Below the pieces are notes generated by a model, which worked only from the letters and a program-made list of their open reading frames with translations, did not search any database and was not told the origin of the DNA. Below, in pieces: positions 1-5,389 of a stretch of 8,387 bases of DNA (position 1 is the stretch's first letter; every line of letters starts with the position of its first letter). The DNA lies in assembly GCA_030150425.1 (NCBI GenBank), contig JASLFY010000175.1:1-8387 (forward strand), read 5' to 3'. The DNA is from Yimella sp. (lineage in GTDB: Bacteria; Actinomycetota; Actinomycetes; Actinomycetales; Dermatophilaceae). Both the position numbers and the translations under genes were made by a program.

Positions 1-18
1 CCCGCTCTCCGTACGTCT

Positions 19-25
19 GGGAGAG
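19..25 (+). promoter_or_regulatory. Ribosome binding site deciding the start of the hydrolase gene
   Basis: GGGAGAG lies eight bases before ATG 34. It overlaps the in-frame GTG at 25, so it could not serve that codon. This favours ATG 34 as the true start. Confidence 0.55.
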
Positions 26-33
26 TGGCGCCC

Positions 34-1029
34 ATGACTGACGAGGTGCTGTTCACCGTCGAGGGCGCGCTCGGGCGGATCGTGCTGAACCGGCCGAAGG
101 CGCTCAACGCGTTGACGCTGGACATGGTGCGGGCGGTCGACGAACAGCTGCAGCTGTGGGCGACCGACGACGCCGTATCGGTGGTCGCGATCGAGGGTGC
201 AGGCGAGCGTGGGTTGTGTGCGGGCGGCGACGTGGTGGCCGTACGCCGGGCTGTTGCCGAGGGCGCCGACGGCCAGGACTTCTTCGCCGCGGAGTACGCG
301 ATGAACGCCCGCCTCGCCCACTTCCCCAAGCCGGTCGTCGCCTTCCAGGACGGGTTCGTGCTCGGCGGCGGGATCGGGATCTCGGCGCACTGCTCGCTGC
401 GGCTGGCGACGGATCGTACGAAGGTCGCGATGCCCGAGACGATCATCGGCTTCTTCCCGGACGTGGGCGCGCTGCACCTGCTGGCCGCCGCGCCGGGCGA
501 GATCGGCACCCACCTGGCCCTCACCGGCACCACCATCGACGGCGCCGACGCGGTCTACACCGGGCTGTCCGACACCCTGATCGACGCGGACTCGTGGGAC
601 TCGGTGGTCGCGTCACTGCGCACCGGCGAGGTCGAGCTGCCGCCCCGGACCACGACGAACAGCCTTGCGGAACAACGCAACTGGATCGACGAGTGCTACG
701 CCGGCGACGACCCGACGGTGATCGTCGAGCGCCTGGCTCACCACCCGTCCGAGGCCGCGCGGGCGGCGGCGGACGCAATCGGGCAGCGGTCGCCGTACGC
801 CGTCTGCGTCACGTTGCTCGCTCTGCGCCGGGCCGCGTCGCTCGGGTCGGTCGACGCGGTGCTCGCCCAGGACCTCGCCCTCGCCCGGGTGGTGTCGCAC
901 CACCCCGACTTCACCGAGGGCGTACGCGCGCAGTTGGTCGACAAGGACCGCACCCCGCGCTGGACGCACGGATCGTTGGCGGAGGCACTGCCCGAGGCGC
1001 GGGCGGCCCTGGCCTCGCTACAGGTGTAG
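34..1029 (+). CDS. 3-hydroxyisobutyryl-CoA hydrolase-like protein (enoyl-CoA hydratase/isomerase superfamily)
   Basis: Predicted cytoplasmic crotonase-fold enzyme that hydrolyses 3-hydroxyisobutyryl-CoA to 3-hydroxyisobutyrate and CoA in valine breakdown. Numbering from the GTG at 25, it shows the oxyanion-hole segment GLCAGGDV (63-70), GGGIGIS (114-120), and MPETIIGFFPDVG (136-148), whose Glu138 and Asp146 match the catalytic acids of the hydrolase subgroup. The C-terminal block DFTEGVRAQLVDKDR (295-309) separates this subgroup from plain enoyl-CoA hydratases. At 331 residues it is slightly shorter than usual (about 340-380). I chose ATG 34 over GTG 25 because the purine-rich GGGAGAG (19-25) is well spaced only for ATG 34. 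The gene converges on murE. No other valine-pathway gene is visible, so the exact acyl-CoA substrate is inferred from motifs; a different hydroxyacyl-CoA is possible. Confidence 0.88.
   Translation: MTDEVLFTVEGALGRIVLNRPKALNALTLDMVRAVDEQLQLWATDDAVSVVAIEGAGERGLCAGGDVVAVRRAVAEGADGQDFFAAEYAMNARLAHFPKPVVAFQDGFVLGGGIGISAHCSLRLATDRTKVAMPETIIGFFPDVGALHLLAAAPGEIGTHLALTGTTIDGADAVYTGLSDTLIDADSWDSVVASLRTGEVELPPRTTTNSLAEQRNWIDECYAGDDPTVIVERLAHHPSEAARAAADAIGQRSPYAVCVTLLALRRAASLGSVDAVLAQDLALARVVSHHPDFTEGVRAQLVDKDRTPRWTHGSLAEALPEARAALASLQV
1018..1029. other. CTACA-GG-TGTAG palindrome at the end of the hydrolase gene
   Basis: The last codons and stop of the hydrolase gene form perfect 5-bp arms with a two-base centre and contain TACAnnTGTA, the core operator pattern of BlaI/CopY-type repressors. 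It is not next to a promoter that I can see, so it may be coincidental. Confidence 0.35.
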
Positions 1030-1038
1030 TAAACCGAT

Positions 1039-1058
1039 GTGGTCGCTATAACGACCAC
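1039..1058. terminator. Hairpin between convergent genes, candidate bidirectional terminator
   Basis: GTGGTCG (1039-1045) and CGACCAC (1052-1058) form a perfect 7-bp stem around a six-base AT-rich loop (CTATAA). It lies in the 35-base gap between the stops of the hydrolase gene and murE, so it could end transcripts from both sides. Only short T-runs follow on either strand, so it is not a textbook intrinsic terminator, but such U-poor hairpins are common in actinobacteria. Confidence 0.6.
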
Positions 1059-1064
1059 TTCCTG

Positions 1065-2516
1065 TCACTTCAACAGCTCGGCGACCACCGTGGCGTCGTG
1101 GAACGGCACGTCCCCGGTCGGGAGGTGCTGCACCCGCTCGTGGCCCTTGCCCGCGACGACCACGACGTCACCCGGGCGGGCCTCGGCGAGCGCCTGGCGG
1201 ATCGCCTCGCGGCGGTCGAGCACCACACGGGTGTCGGCCGGATCGGCGCCGCTCATCACCTCGTCGGCGATGGCCTGCGGATCCTCGGAGTATGCGTCGT
1301 CGGTGGTGATGATGTTGACGTCGCCGAACTGGGACGCGACGCGGCCCATCGGTGCGCGCTTGGCCGGATCCCGTTCTCCCGCAGCGCCGTAGACGACGAT
1401 CAGGCGAGCGCCGGAGCCACGCGTGTCGGTCACCTCGCGGGCCACCTCGAGCAGCACGCGCAGCGCGTCGTCGGTGTGGGCGTAGTCGACGACGACCTCG
1501 AAGCCGCGGTCCTTGGCCTCCGGAACCCGTTCGAATCGACCCGGCACCTGCGGGATGTGGGCGACGGCGTCGACCAGGGTCTCGACCGGCAACCCCATCT
1601 CCAGCACCACCGCGGCCGCACCAGCCACGTTGTGGATGTTGTAGTCGCCCAGCAGCGGCGTCTTCAGCGAGACCGCCTGTCCGGCAGGGGTGTTCAGCGT
1701 GAACGCACTCCCGTCGCCCTCGATCCGGGCGTCGGTGATGCGGTAGTCGGCGTCGTCCGCGGAGCCGTACGTGAGCGTCCCCGGCACGTCCTGCGCGATG
1801 CGGCGGCCGTACGCGTCGTCGGCGTTCGTCAGCCTCGGCCCGTCGGTCATCTCGAACAACCGCCGCTTGGTGCGGTAGTAGTCCTCCATGTCCGGGTGGA
1901 AGTCGAGGTGGTCGCGGGTCAGGTTGGTGAACAGCGCTGCGGCGTAACGGGTTCCGCGTACGCGGTCGAGCGCGAGACCGTGCGAGCTGGTCTCCAGGAC
2001 GACGTGCTGCGCGCCGCCGTCGAGCATCCGACGCAGGTTGCCCTGCACCTGCGGCGCCTCGCCGGTCGTACGGATCGCCGGCTCGCGGTGAGTGCCGACG
2101 ACGATCTCGGCGGTGGTCAGCAGACCGGTCGCCGCCGCACCGAAGGCGGTCGACAGAATCCCGTGCAGCACATAGGAACTCGTCGTCTTGCCGTTGGTGC
2201 CGGTGACGCCGTAGACGGTCAGGTCGTGGGAGGGGTTGCCGGCGAACGCGCACGCCAGGTCGGCGAGCGCGACGCGGGCGTCGGGCACCACCGCGGTCGG
2301 GACACCTTCGATCGGCTCCTGCGCCACCACCAGCCGCGCACCGCGTGACATCGCGTCGGGCGCGAAACGGGCGCCGTCGGAGGTGAAGCCCTTGATCGCG
2401 ACGAACACACCGCCCGGCTCGACCTGGTTCGACGCATGGGTGACGGCGGAGAACTCGCCGTCGACGGGGATCTCGGTGTCGAGGATGCGGGCGAGGTCGG
2501 CGCTGGTCAGGCTCAC
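1065..2516 (-). CDS. murE: MurE-type UDP-N-acetylmuramoyl-dipeptide ligase (non-canonical amino-acid motif)
   Basis: Cytoplasmic ATP-dependent Mur ligase, predicted to add the third amino acid (diaminopimelate, lysine or a relative) to UDP-MurNAc-L-Ala-D-Glu. Its 483 residues show the three Mur domains: N-terminal UDP-substrate domain (about 1-95); central ATPase with P-loop GVTGTNGKTT (103-112), ETSSHG (175-180), RDHLDFH (201-207) and the lysine that is carbamylated in this family (K217, in YYRTKRRLF); and C-terminal domain with PGRFERV (325-331), VVDYAHTDDAL (342-352) and GKGHE (456-460). The loop that is DNPR in diaminopimelate-adding enzymes reads DDAY here (406-409, inside TTDDAYSEDP), so the added amino acid is uncertain. 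The GTG start is fixed by an in-frame stop 12 bases upstream. No murF or other division-cluster gene adjoins it, so it may be a stand-alone gene or a paralogue of a cluster murE. Confidence 0.85.
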   Translation of the reverse strand: MSLTSADLARILDTEIPVDGEFSAVTHASNQVEPGGVFVAIKGFTSDGARFAPDAMSRGARLVVAQEPIEGVPTAVVPDARVALADLACAFAGNPSHDLTVYGVTGTNGKTTSSYVLHGILSTAFGAAATGLLTTAEIVVGTHREPAIRTTGEAPQVQGNLRRMLDGGAQHVVLETSSHGLALDRVRGTRYAAALFTNLTRDHLDFHPDMEDYYRTKRRLFEMTDGPRLTNADDAYGRRIAQDVPGTLTYGSADDADYRITDARIEGDGSAFTLNTPAGQAVSLKTPLLGDYNIHNVAGAAAVVLEMGLPVETLVDAVAHIPQVPGRFERVPEAKDRGFEVVVDYAHTDDALRVLLEVAREVTDTRGSGARLIVVYGAAGERDPAKRAPMGRVASQFGDVNIITTDDAYSEDPQAIADEVMSGADPADTRVVLDRREAIRQALAEARPGDVVVVAGKGHERVQHLPTGDVPFHDATVVAELLK

Positions 2517-2522
2517 CCGGTG

Positions 2523-2528
2523 AGGTTA
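2523..2528 (-). promoter_or_regulatory. Extended -10 box of murE (leaderless start)
   Basis: On the minus strand TAACCT is preceded by TGC (extended -10, TGnTANNNT) and followed by exactly six bases (CACCGG) before the GTG start at 2516. Transcription would begin at or next to the start codon. I see no Shine-Dalgarno sequence and no good -35 box. Confidence 0.5.
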
Positions 2529-2547
2529 GCAACGCCCACCCAGCAGA

Positions 2548-3432
2548 ATGGGGCGCGTGTACGTCGCCGCACTGCTCCTGCTGACCGCGGCCCTGGCCTG
2601 GCCGATGCCGCGGTTCCTACCCCGGATGACGGCGCTGCGCCGGGTCCCCGGGCCGACGCTGCTGCTGTGGCAGTCGACCGCCCTCGCCGCGGTTGCCGGC
2701 GGACTGCTCGCCGCCCCGCTCGCACTGCTGGTCTACGCCCGCGCCCGTAGCGGACACGACCCGAACCCGGTCGACCACCTCGGCCTGCTGCTCGGCGGGT
2801 TGGCCGTCTCCGCGTTCGTGCTCGGCCGACTGGCGCTGCGCGGCCATCGGGTCGGCACCCAACTGCGCCGCGGCCGCAAGCGGCACACCGAACTCGTCGA
2901 CCTGATCGGCCTGGAGGACACCCGCCTCGGCACCCCCGTACGCGTCCTGCCGCACCCCACGCCGACGGCGTACTGCGTGCCGGGCAGCGGCCACCGCGTC
3001 GTCCTGACCCGCGGCGCGCTCGAAGCGCTGGACGAACCCCAGCTCACCGCGGTTCTCGCCCACGAGCGCGCCCACCTGCGGCAGCGCCACGACCTGGTGC
3101 TGGAGTTCTTCACCGTGTTGCACACCGCGGTGCCGACCGCCGTACGCAGCACGGCCGGGCTGCACGAGGTGAAGCTGCTGATCGAGTTGCTCGCCGACCG
3201 CTCCGCGGTGCAACTGGCCGGCCGCCGTCCGCTCGGCACCGCCCTGCTGGCCCTCGCCGACACCCCTGTGCCGGAGGCGCTCGGCGCCGCCGGCGATGCG
3301 GTCGTACGGGTGGAGCAGTTGGCCGACCCCCGACCCCACACCGTCCTGTCGTTGGCGGTCACCGCCGCGGCGATCGTGGTTGCCGCGCTGGTGCCGGTGT
3401 TGGCGGTCGCGACGTTGGTCGGGGCCGGCTGA
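2548..3432 (+). CDS. M56-family (BlaR1/MecR1-like) membrane zinc metallopeptidase
   Basis: Integral membrane peptidase of the family that, in beta-lactam-type relays, inactivates a BlaI/MecI repressor after a signal. Of 294 residues, hydrophobic segments lie near 3-20, 39-63, 76-96 and 264-291, with the catalytic domain between the last two. The zinc motif HERAH (172-176) has its glutamate at 173; the third ligand is probably E213 in ELLADRSA (213-220). There is no large extracellular penicillin-binding sensor domain after the last membrane segment, unlike staphylococcal BlaR1 but like the short actinobacterial members, so the signal is unknown. ATG 2548 has no clear Shine-Dalgarno; GTG 2557 is a possible alternative. 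The gene diverges from murE (31-base gap) and its stop is three bases from the toxin stop. A BlaI-type repressor lies about 1.6 kb to the right on the other strand. Confidence 0.85.
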   Translation: MGRVYVAALLLLTAALAWPMPRFLPRMTALRRVPGPTLLLWQSTALAAVAGGLLAAPLALLVYARARSGHDPNPVDHLGLLLGGLAVSAFVLGRLALRGHRVGTQLRRGRKRHTELVDLIGLEDTRLGTPVRVLPHPTPTAYCVPGSGHRVVLTRGALEALDEPQLTAVLAHERAHLRQRHDLVLEFFTVLHTAVPTAVRSTAGLHEVKLLIELLADRSAVQLAGRRPLGTALLALADTPVPEALGAAGDAVVRVEQLADPRPHTVLSLAVTAAAIVVAALVPVLAVATLVGAG

Positions 3433-3439
3433 GCGTCAG
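3427..3439. repeat. 13-base direct repeat, left copy, flanking the toxin-antitoxin operon
   Basis: GGCTGAGCGTCAG recurs exactly at 3959-3971. This copy contains the M56 stop codon (TGA 3430-3432) and, on the other strand, the toxin stop (TCA 3436-3438). Confidence 0.85.
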
Positions 3440-3681
3440 GGCAACAGGCCCCAGTAGGCCTTACGGGCAGGCATCGCGTGGATCACCAGTTCACTGCCGC
3501 CCTCGAAGACGAGCACGACCGTCTCGAGCAGACGCGCGTGCGTGTCGAAACCCAGCCGAAGTTCGCGATGCGGCCAGTCGTCGACGTCGTCCAGTGGCTC
3601 AATCCACTGCGGCCAGCCGGCTGCCTGGAGCACGTCTTCGTCCTGCACGCCGTGCTTACGCGCGCTGTCGTGGATGTTCAC
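3436..3681 (-). CDS. Small BrnT-like toxin of a type II toxin-antitoxin pair
   Basis: 81-residue basic/aromatic protein that I judge to be the toxin of an actinobacterial pair; these toxins resemble the BrnT/RelE-like fold and are presumed ribonucleases. Visible features are the N-terminal IHDSARKHGV (3-12), the strand-rich block RELRLGFDTHARLLETVVLVFEGG (39-62) and a C-terminal IHAMPARKAYWGLLP (67-81) with conserved-looking His68, Arg73 and Tyr76, the layout expected of the catalytic end of such toxins. The GTG start at 3681 overlaps the antitoxin stop by four bases (GTGA), so it is probably made by translational coupling, with the antitoxin first. The stop codon lies inside the flanking 13-base repeat. 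The family assignment is from memory of similar proteins, and the biochemical activity is not demonstrated by the sequence. Confidence 0.7.
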   Translation of the reverse strand: MNIHDSARKHGVQDEDVLQAAGWPQWIEPLDDVDDWPHRELRLGFDTHARLLETVVLVFEGGSELVIHAMPARKAYWGLLP

Positions 3682-3923
3682 ACGGCAGAGTGAGCCAGCA
3701 CCCGACGGAGCGCCTCGGACCGAGTCACGTGATCGCGCTCGGCCAGCGCGTCCAACGTCGCCAGTTCGTCCACCGTGAGACGTACGGCAACCACCTGCGC
3801 CGGCTCCGCCCCTCGCCCCGGGCGACCGCGCCCACGACGCTTGAGCTGATCCACGTCGTAGCCGGCTTCGGCTTCCGCGGCCCAGGCCTCGACCTGCTGC
3901 TCAGTCACCTGGTTCTCGTCCAT
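3678..3923 (-). CDS. Ribbon-helix-helix (CopG-like) antitoxin
   Basis: 81-residue DNA-binding antitoxin encoded just upstream of the toxin. The N-terminal half has an acidic helix (about 4-19) followed by GYDVDQLKRRGRGRPGRG (21-38), a charged linker typical of actinobacterial members. Residues 43-77 form the ribbon-helix-helix unit: strand VVAVRLT (44-50), helix VDELATLDALAER (51-63), then HVTRSEALRRVLA (65-77). Usually the toxin-binding part and the DNA-binding part lie at opposite ends; here the DNA-binding part is C-terminal. ATG 3923 is chosen because it follows the AT-rich promoter directly; an open frame extends much further upstream but only as antisense of the lactonase gene. It ends in a GTGA overlap with the toxin. 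It probably represses its own operon. Confidence 0.78.
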   Translation of the reverse strand: MDENQVTEQQVEAWAAEAEAGYDVDQLKRRGRGRPGRGAEPAQVVAVRLTVDELATLDALAERDHVTRSEALRRVLAHSAV

Positions 3924-3929
3924 GAATAA

Positions 3930-3935
3930 ATCGTA
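3930..3935 (-). promoter_or_regulatory. -10 box of the toxin-antitoxin operon (leaderless start)
   Basis: On the minus strand TACGAT is followed by exactly six bases (TTATTC) before the antitoxin ATG at 3923, so the transcript should start at the A of ATG. The surrounding 3924-3950 stretch is AT-rich in a GC-rich window. The -35 region at 17 bases spacing (TTTCCG) is weak. No Shine-Dalgarno is visible. Confidence 0.55.
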
Positions 3936-3940
3936 AACGA
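3931..3940. promoter_or_regulatory. Short palindrome over the antitoxin -10 box, candidate autoregulatory operator
   Basis: TCGTAAACGA has 4-bp inverted arms (TCGT/ACGA) around AA. It overlaps the predicted -10 box of the operon. Ribbon-helix-helix dimers typically bind short inverted or direct repeats at their own promoters, so this is a plausible repression site. One short copy is weak evidence. Confidence 0.35.
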
Positions 3941-3960
3941 AAAACACCTTGACGGAAAGG
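3940..3960 (-). terminator. Weak candidate terminator of the lactonase transcript
   Basis: Downstream of the lactonase stop, the minus strand has CCTT, a six-base loop, AAGG (a G-U pair extends the stem to five), then TGTTTTT. The stem is short, so this is tentative. It overlaps the upstream part of the antitoxin promoter. Confidence 0.3.
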
Positions 3961-3971
3961 CTGAGCGTCAG
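3959..3971. repeat. 13-base direct repeat, right copy, flanking the toxin-antitoxin operon
   Basis: Exact copy of 3427-3439. This copy contains the lactonase stop (TCA 3968-3970 on the plus strand). Its TGA (3962-3964), which is the M56 stop in the left copy, serves no gene here, as expected of a duplicated remnant. Confidence 0.85.
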
Positions 3972-4984
3972 TCGGCGACGACCCGCACCCAGTTCGCTCC
4001 CTTGCCGATCCCGGTGACGCCCAGCGAGGTGAGCGCGCCGTCCGCACCGACCGAGAGAAGCTCCGCGTCGGTCGACCGCTCCCCGACCGCGATGACGTAC
4101 GCCCCGTCGGCGGTCACCGCGAACCCGCGCGGCTGCTGCTGGGTCGGCACGAAACCGACGACGTCGCCGAGGTGACCGTCGGCGTCGCGGGTGACCGTGG
4201 CCAGGGTCGAGGCGCAGCGCTCCGAACCGACCAGGAACTGCCCGGCCGGGTGGACGTCCGCGCCCCAGATGAGGTGTTCGGCCGCCGGGTCGGCCCCGAA
4301 TCGGCTGTGCCGCAAGCCCGCTGACGGGTCGACGACGCTGACCGACTCGGCGCGCGTCAGGTGACCGGCGGCCGAAACATCGAACCGGAAGATCTCGCCG
4401 GAGTACTCGGTGATGAGGTAACCGTTGTCGCCGGCGAACATGAGGTGGCGCGGTCCGCAGCCGGCCGAGAGCGCGACCGTACGCGGCTCCAGTTCGACCA
4501 GCTCGCCGTCGTCGTGCAGGTCGTACTGCGCGACCAGGTCGGCGCCGAGCGAGACGAAGTACGCCTGCCCCTCGCGCGGCACGACGCAGTGCAGGTTCGG
4601 GAACTCCACCCGCGCGACCGGCTCCCCGATCACGCCCTCGGCGACCGGCCAAGTGAAACCGCAACCCCCGCCGTACGACGCCCCGAGCAGCACGTTCCCG
4701 CCGGTGGCCAGCGAGAGGTAGGTCATCGACGCCTCGACGTCGCGCCGGCCGACCTCGGTCAGCGCACCGGTCTCGCGGTCGAGGCGCAGCGTGACGATCC
4801 CGGCCGGGTCGCCCTTGTAACCGGCGTGGACCAGGTTGCGTTCGGTGTCGACCGCGAAGGTGCTGCAGCCTTGCCCGACCGGCGAGGTCGTCAGCAGTTC
4901 GAGCCGCGGCTGCCCGTCGCGGTGCAGGCGCAGAGCGGAGATGGTGCCGTCGCCGGCGTTGGCCACGAGAACGAGTTCAGGCAT
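3968..4984 (-). CDS. Beta-propeller lactonase, YbhE/6-phosphogluconolactonase type
   Basis: 338-residue seven-bladed beta-propeller protein, similar in length and motif order to E. coli YbhE (Pgl), which hydrolyses 6-phosphogluconolactone in the pentose phosphate pathway. Visible landmarks: VANAGDGTIS (7-16) in the first blade, GCGPRH (175-180), WGADVHPAGQFLVGSERCASTL (240-261) matching the family's W-A-D-x-H and R-x-S-T positions, QPRGF (284-288), and a closing GKGANWVRVV (327-336) like the YbhE C-terminus. There is no signal peptide, so it is cytoplasmic. It lies 21 bases after blaI and may be the last gene of the cydDC-blaI operon, but it also has a promoter-like sequence of its own. The lactonase activity is inferred; some relatives in this fold act on other lactones. 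Confidence 0.8.
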   Translation of the reverse strand: MPELVLVANAGDGTISALRLHRDGQPRLELLTTSPVGQGCSTFAVDTERNLVHAGYKGDPAGIVTLRLDRETGALTEVGRRDVEASMTYLSLATGGNVLLGASYGGGCGFTWPVAEGVIGEPVARVEFPNLHCVVPREGQAYFVSLGADLVAQYDLHDDGELVELEPRTVALSAGCGPRHLMFAGDNGYLITEYSGEIFRFDVSAAGHLTRAESVSVVDPSAGLRHSRFGADPAAEHLIWGADVHPAGQFLVGSERCASTLATVTRDADGHLGDVVGFVPTQQQPRGFAVTADGAYVIAVGERSTDAELLSVGADGALTSLGVTGIGKGANWVRVVAD

Positions 4985-4990
4985 GGAGCC

Positions 4991-4996
4991 AGGCTA
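4991..4996 (-). promoter_or_regulatory. -10 box of the lactonase gene (leaderless start inside the operon)
   Basis: On the minus strand TAGCCT is followed by exactly six bases (GGCTCC) and the ATG at 4984. A possible -35 (TGGAGA, 5014-5019, four of six consensus bases, 17-base spacer) lies in the end of blaI. No Shine-Dalgarno is present, which supports a leaderless internal transcript. Confidence 0.45.
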
Positions 4997-5005
4997 TGCC
5001 CGCGC

Positions 5006-5389
5006 TCAGAGCTTCTCCAGCGCCGCCTTCAGCCGTTCCACGTCATCGGCCGGCAGGTCCTGGACGAAGTGCAGGACGGCGTCGGCGGGGTTCTCACCGC
5101 CCCAGTCGGCGAAGGTCTCGCGCAGCGCCTGCGCGGTCATCTCCTCGCGGGTGGCGGCCGCGGCGTAGCGCCACGCGCGGCCGTCGCGCTCGCGGGTCAG
5201 CAGACCCTTCTTCGCCAGCCGGTCGGCAACGGTCATCACCGTCGTGTACGCCCGGTTGCGGCCGTCGACGCGCGCCAGTTCGTCGGCGATCTCGCGTACG
5301 ACGAGGCCCCCTTCGTGATTCCAGATCACGTCGAGGATCAGCCGTTCGAGCTCGCCGAGCGTCGTGGCGGAGGTGGTGTCGCGGGTCAT
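5006..5389 (-). CDS. blaI: BlaI/MecI/CopY-family winged-helix repressor
   Basis: DNA-binding repressor that in this family dimerises on TACA/TGTA-type operators and is inactivated by a partner M56 peptidase. With numbering from ATG 5398, the winged helix covers about 13-80: LGELERLILDVIW (14-26), VREIADEL (34-41), the recognition helix YTTVMTVADRLAKKGLLTRE (51-70) and the wing RDGRAWRYAA (71-80). The C-terminal helices (85-130, including AVLHFVQDLPADDVERLKAAL) form the dimerisation domain. I chose ATG 5389 (127 residues): it overlaps the cydC stop as ATGA and has GGATGG (5395-5400) five bases upstream, whereas ATG 5398 has no spaced ribosome binding site. It is thus coupled to cydDC rather than to the M56 gene at 2548-3432. 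Metal-type CopY activity is not suggested, since no cysteines are present. The true targets are unknown. Confidence 0.88.
   Translation of the reverse strand: MTRDTTSATTLGELERLILDVIWNHEGGLVVREIADELARVDGRNRAYTTVMTVADRLAKKGLLTRERDGRAWRYAAAATREEMTAQALRETFADWGGENPADAVLHFVQDLPADDVERLKAALEKL

Noticed and set aside
156..2348. Long plus-strand open frame (about 730 codons) across the hydrolase gene and the antisense of murE
   Set aside because: The translation is Arg/Gly-rich low-complexity without motifs and overlaps two convincing genes. It is a by-product of high GC content.
3427..3971. An insertion sequence explaining the 13-base repeat
   Set aside because: There is no transposase and no terminal inverted repeats were seen just inside the two copies; only the toxin-antitoxin genes lie between them.
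3924..4664. Upstream extension of the antitoxin frame
   Set aside because: It is antisense to the lactonase, and the ribbon-helix-helix protein is complete from ATG 3923, directly after the promoter.
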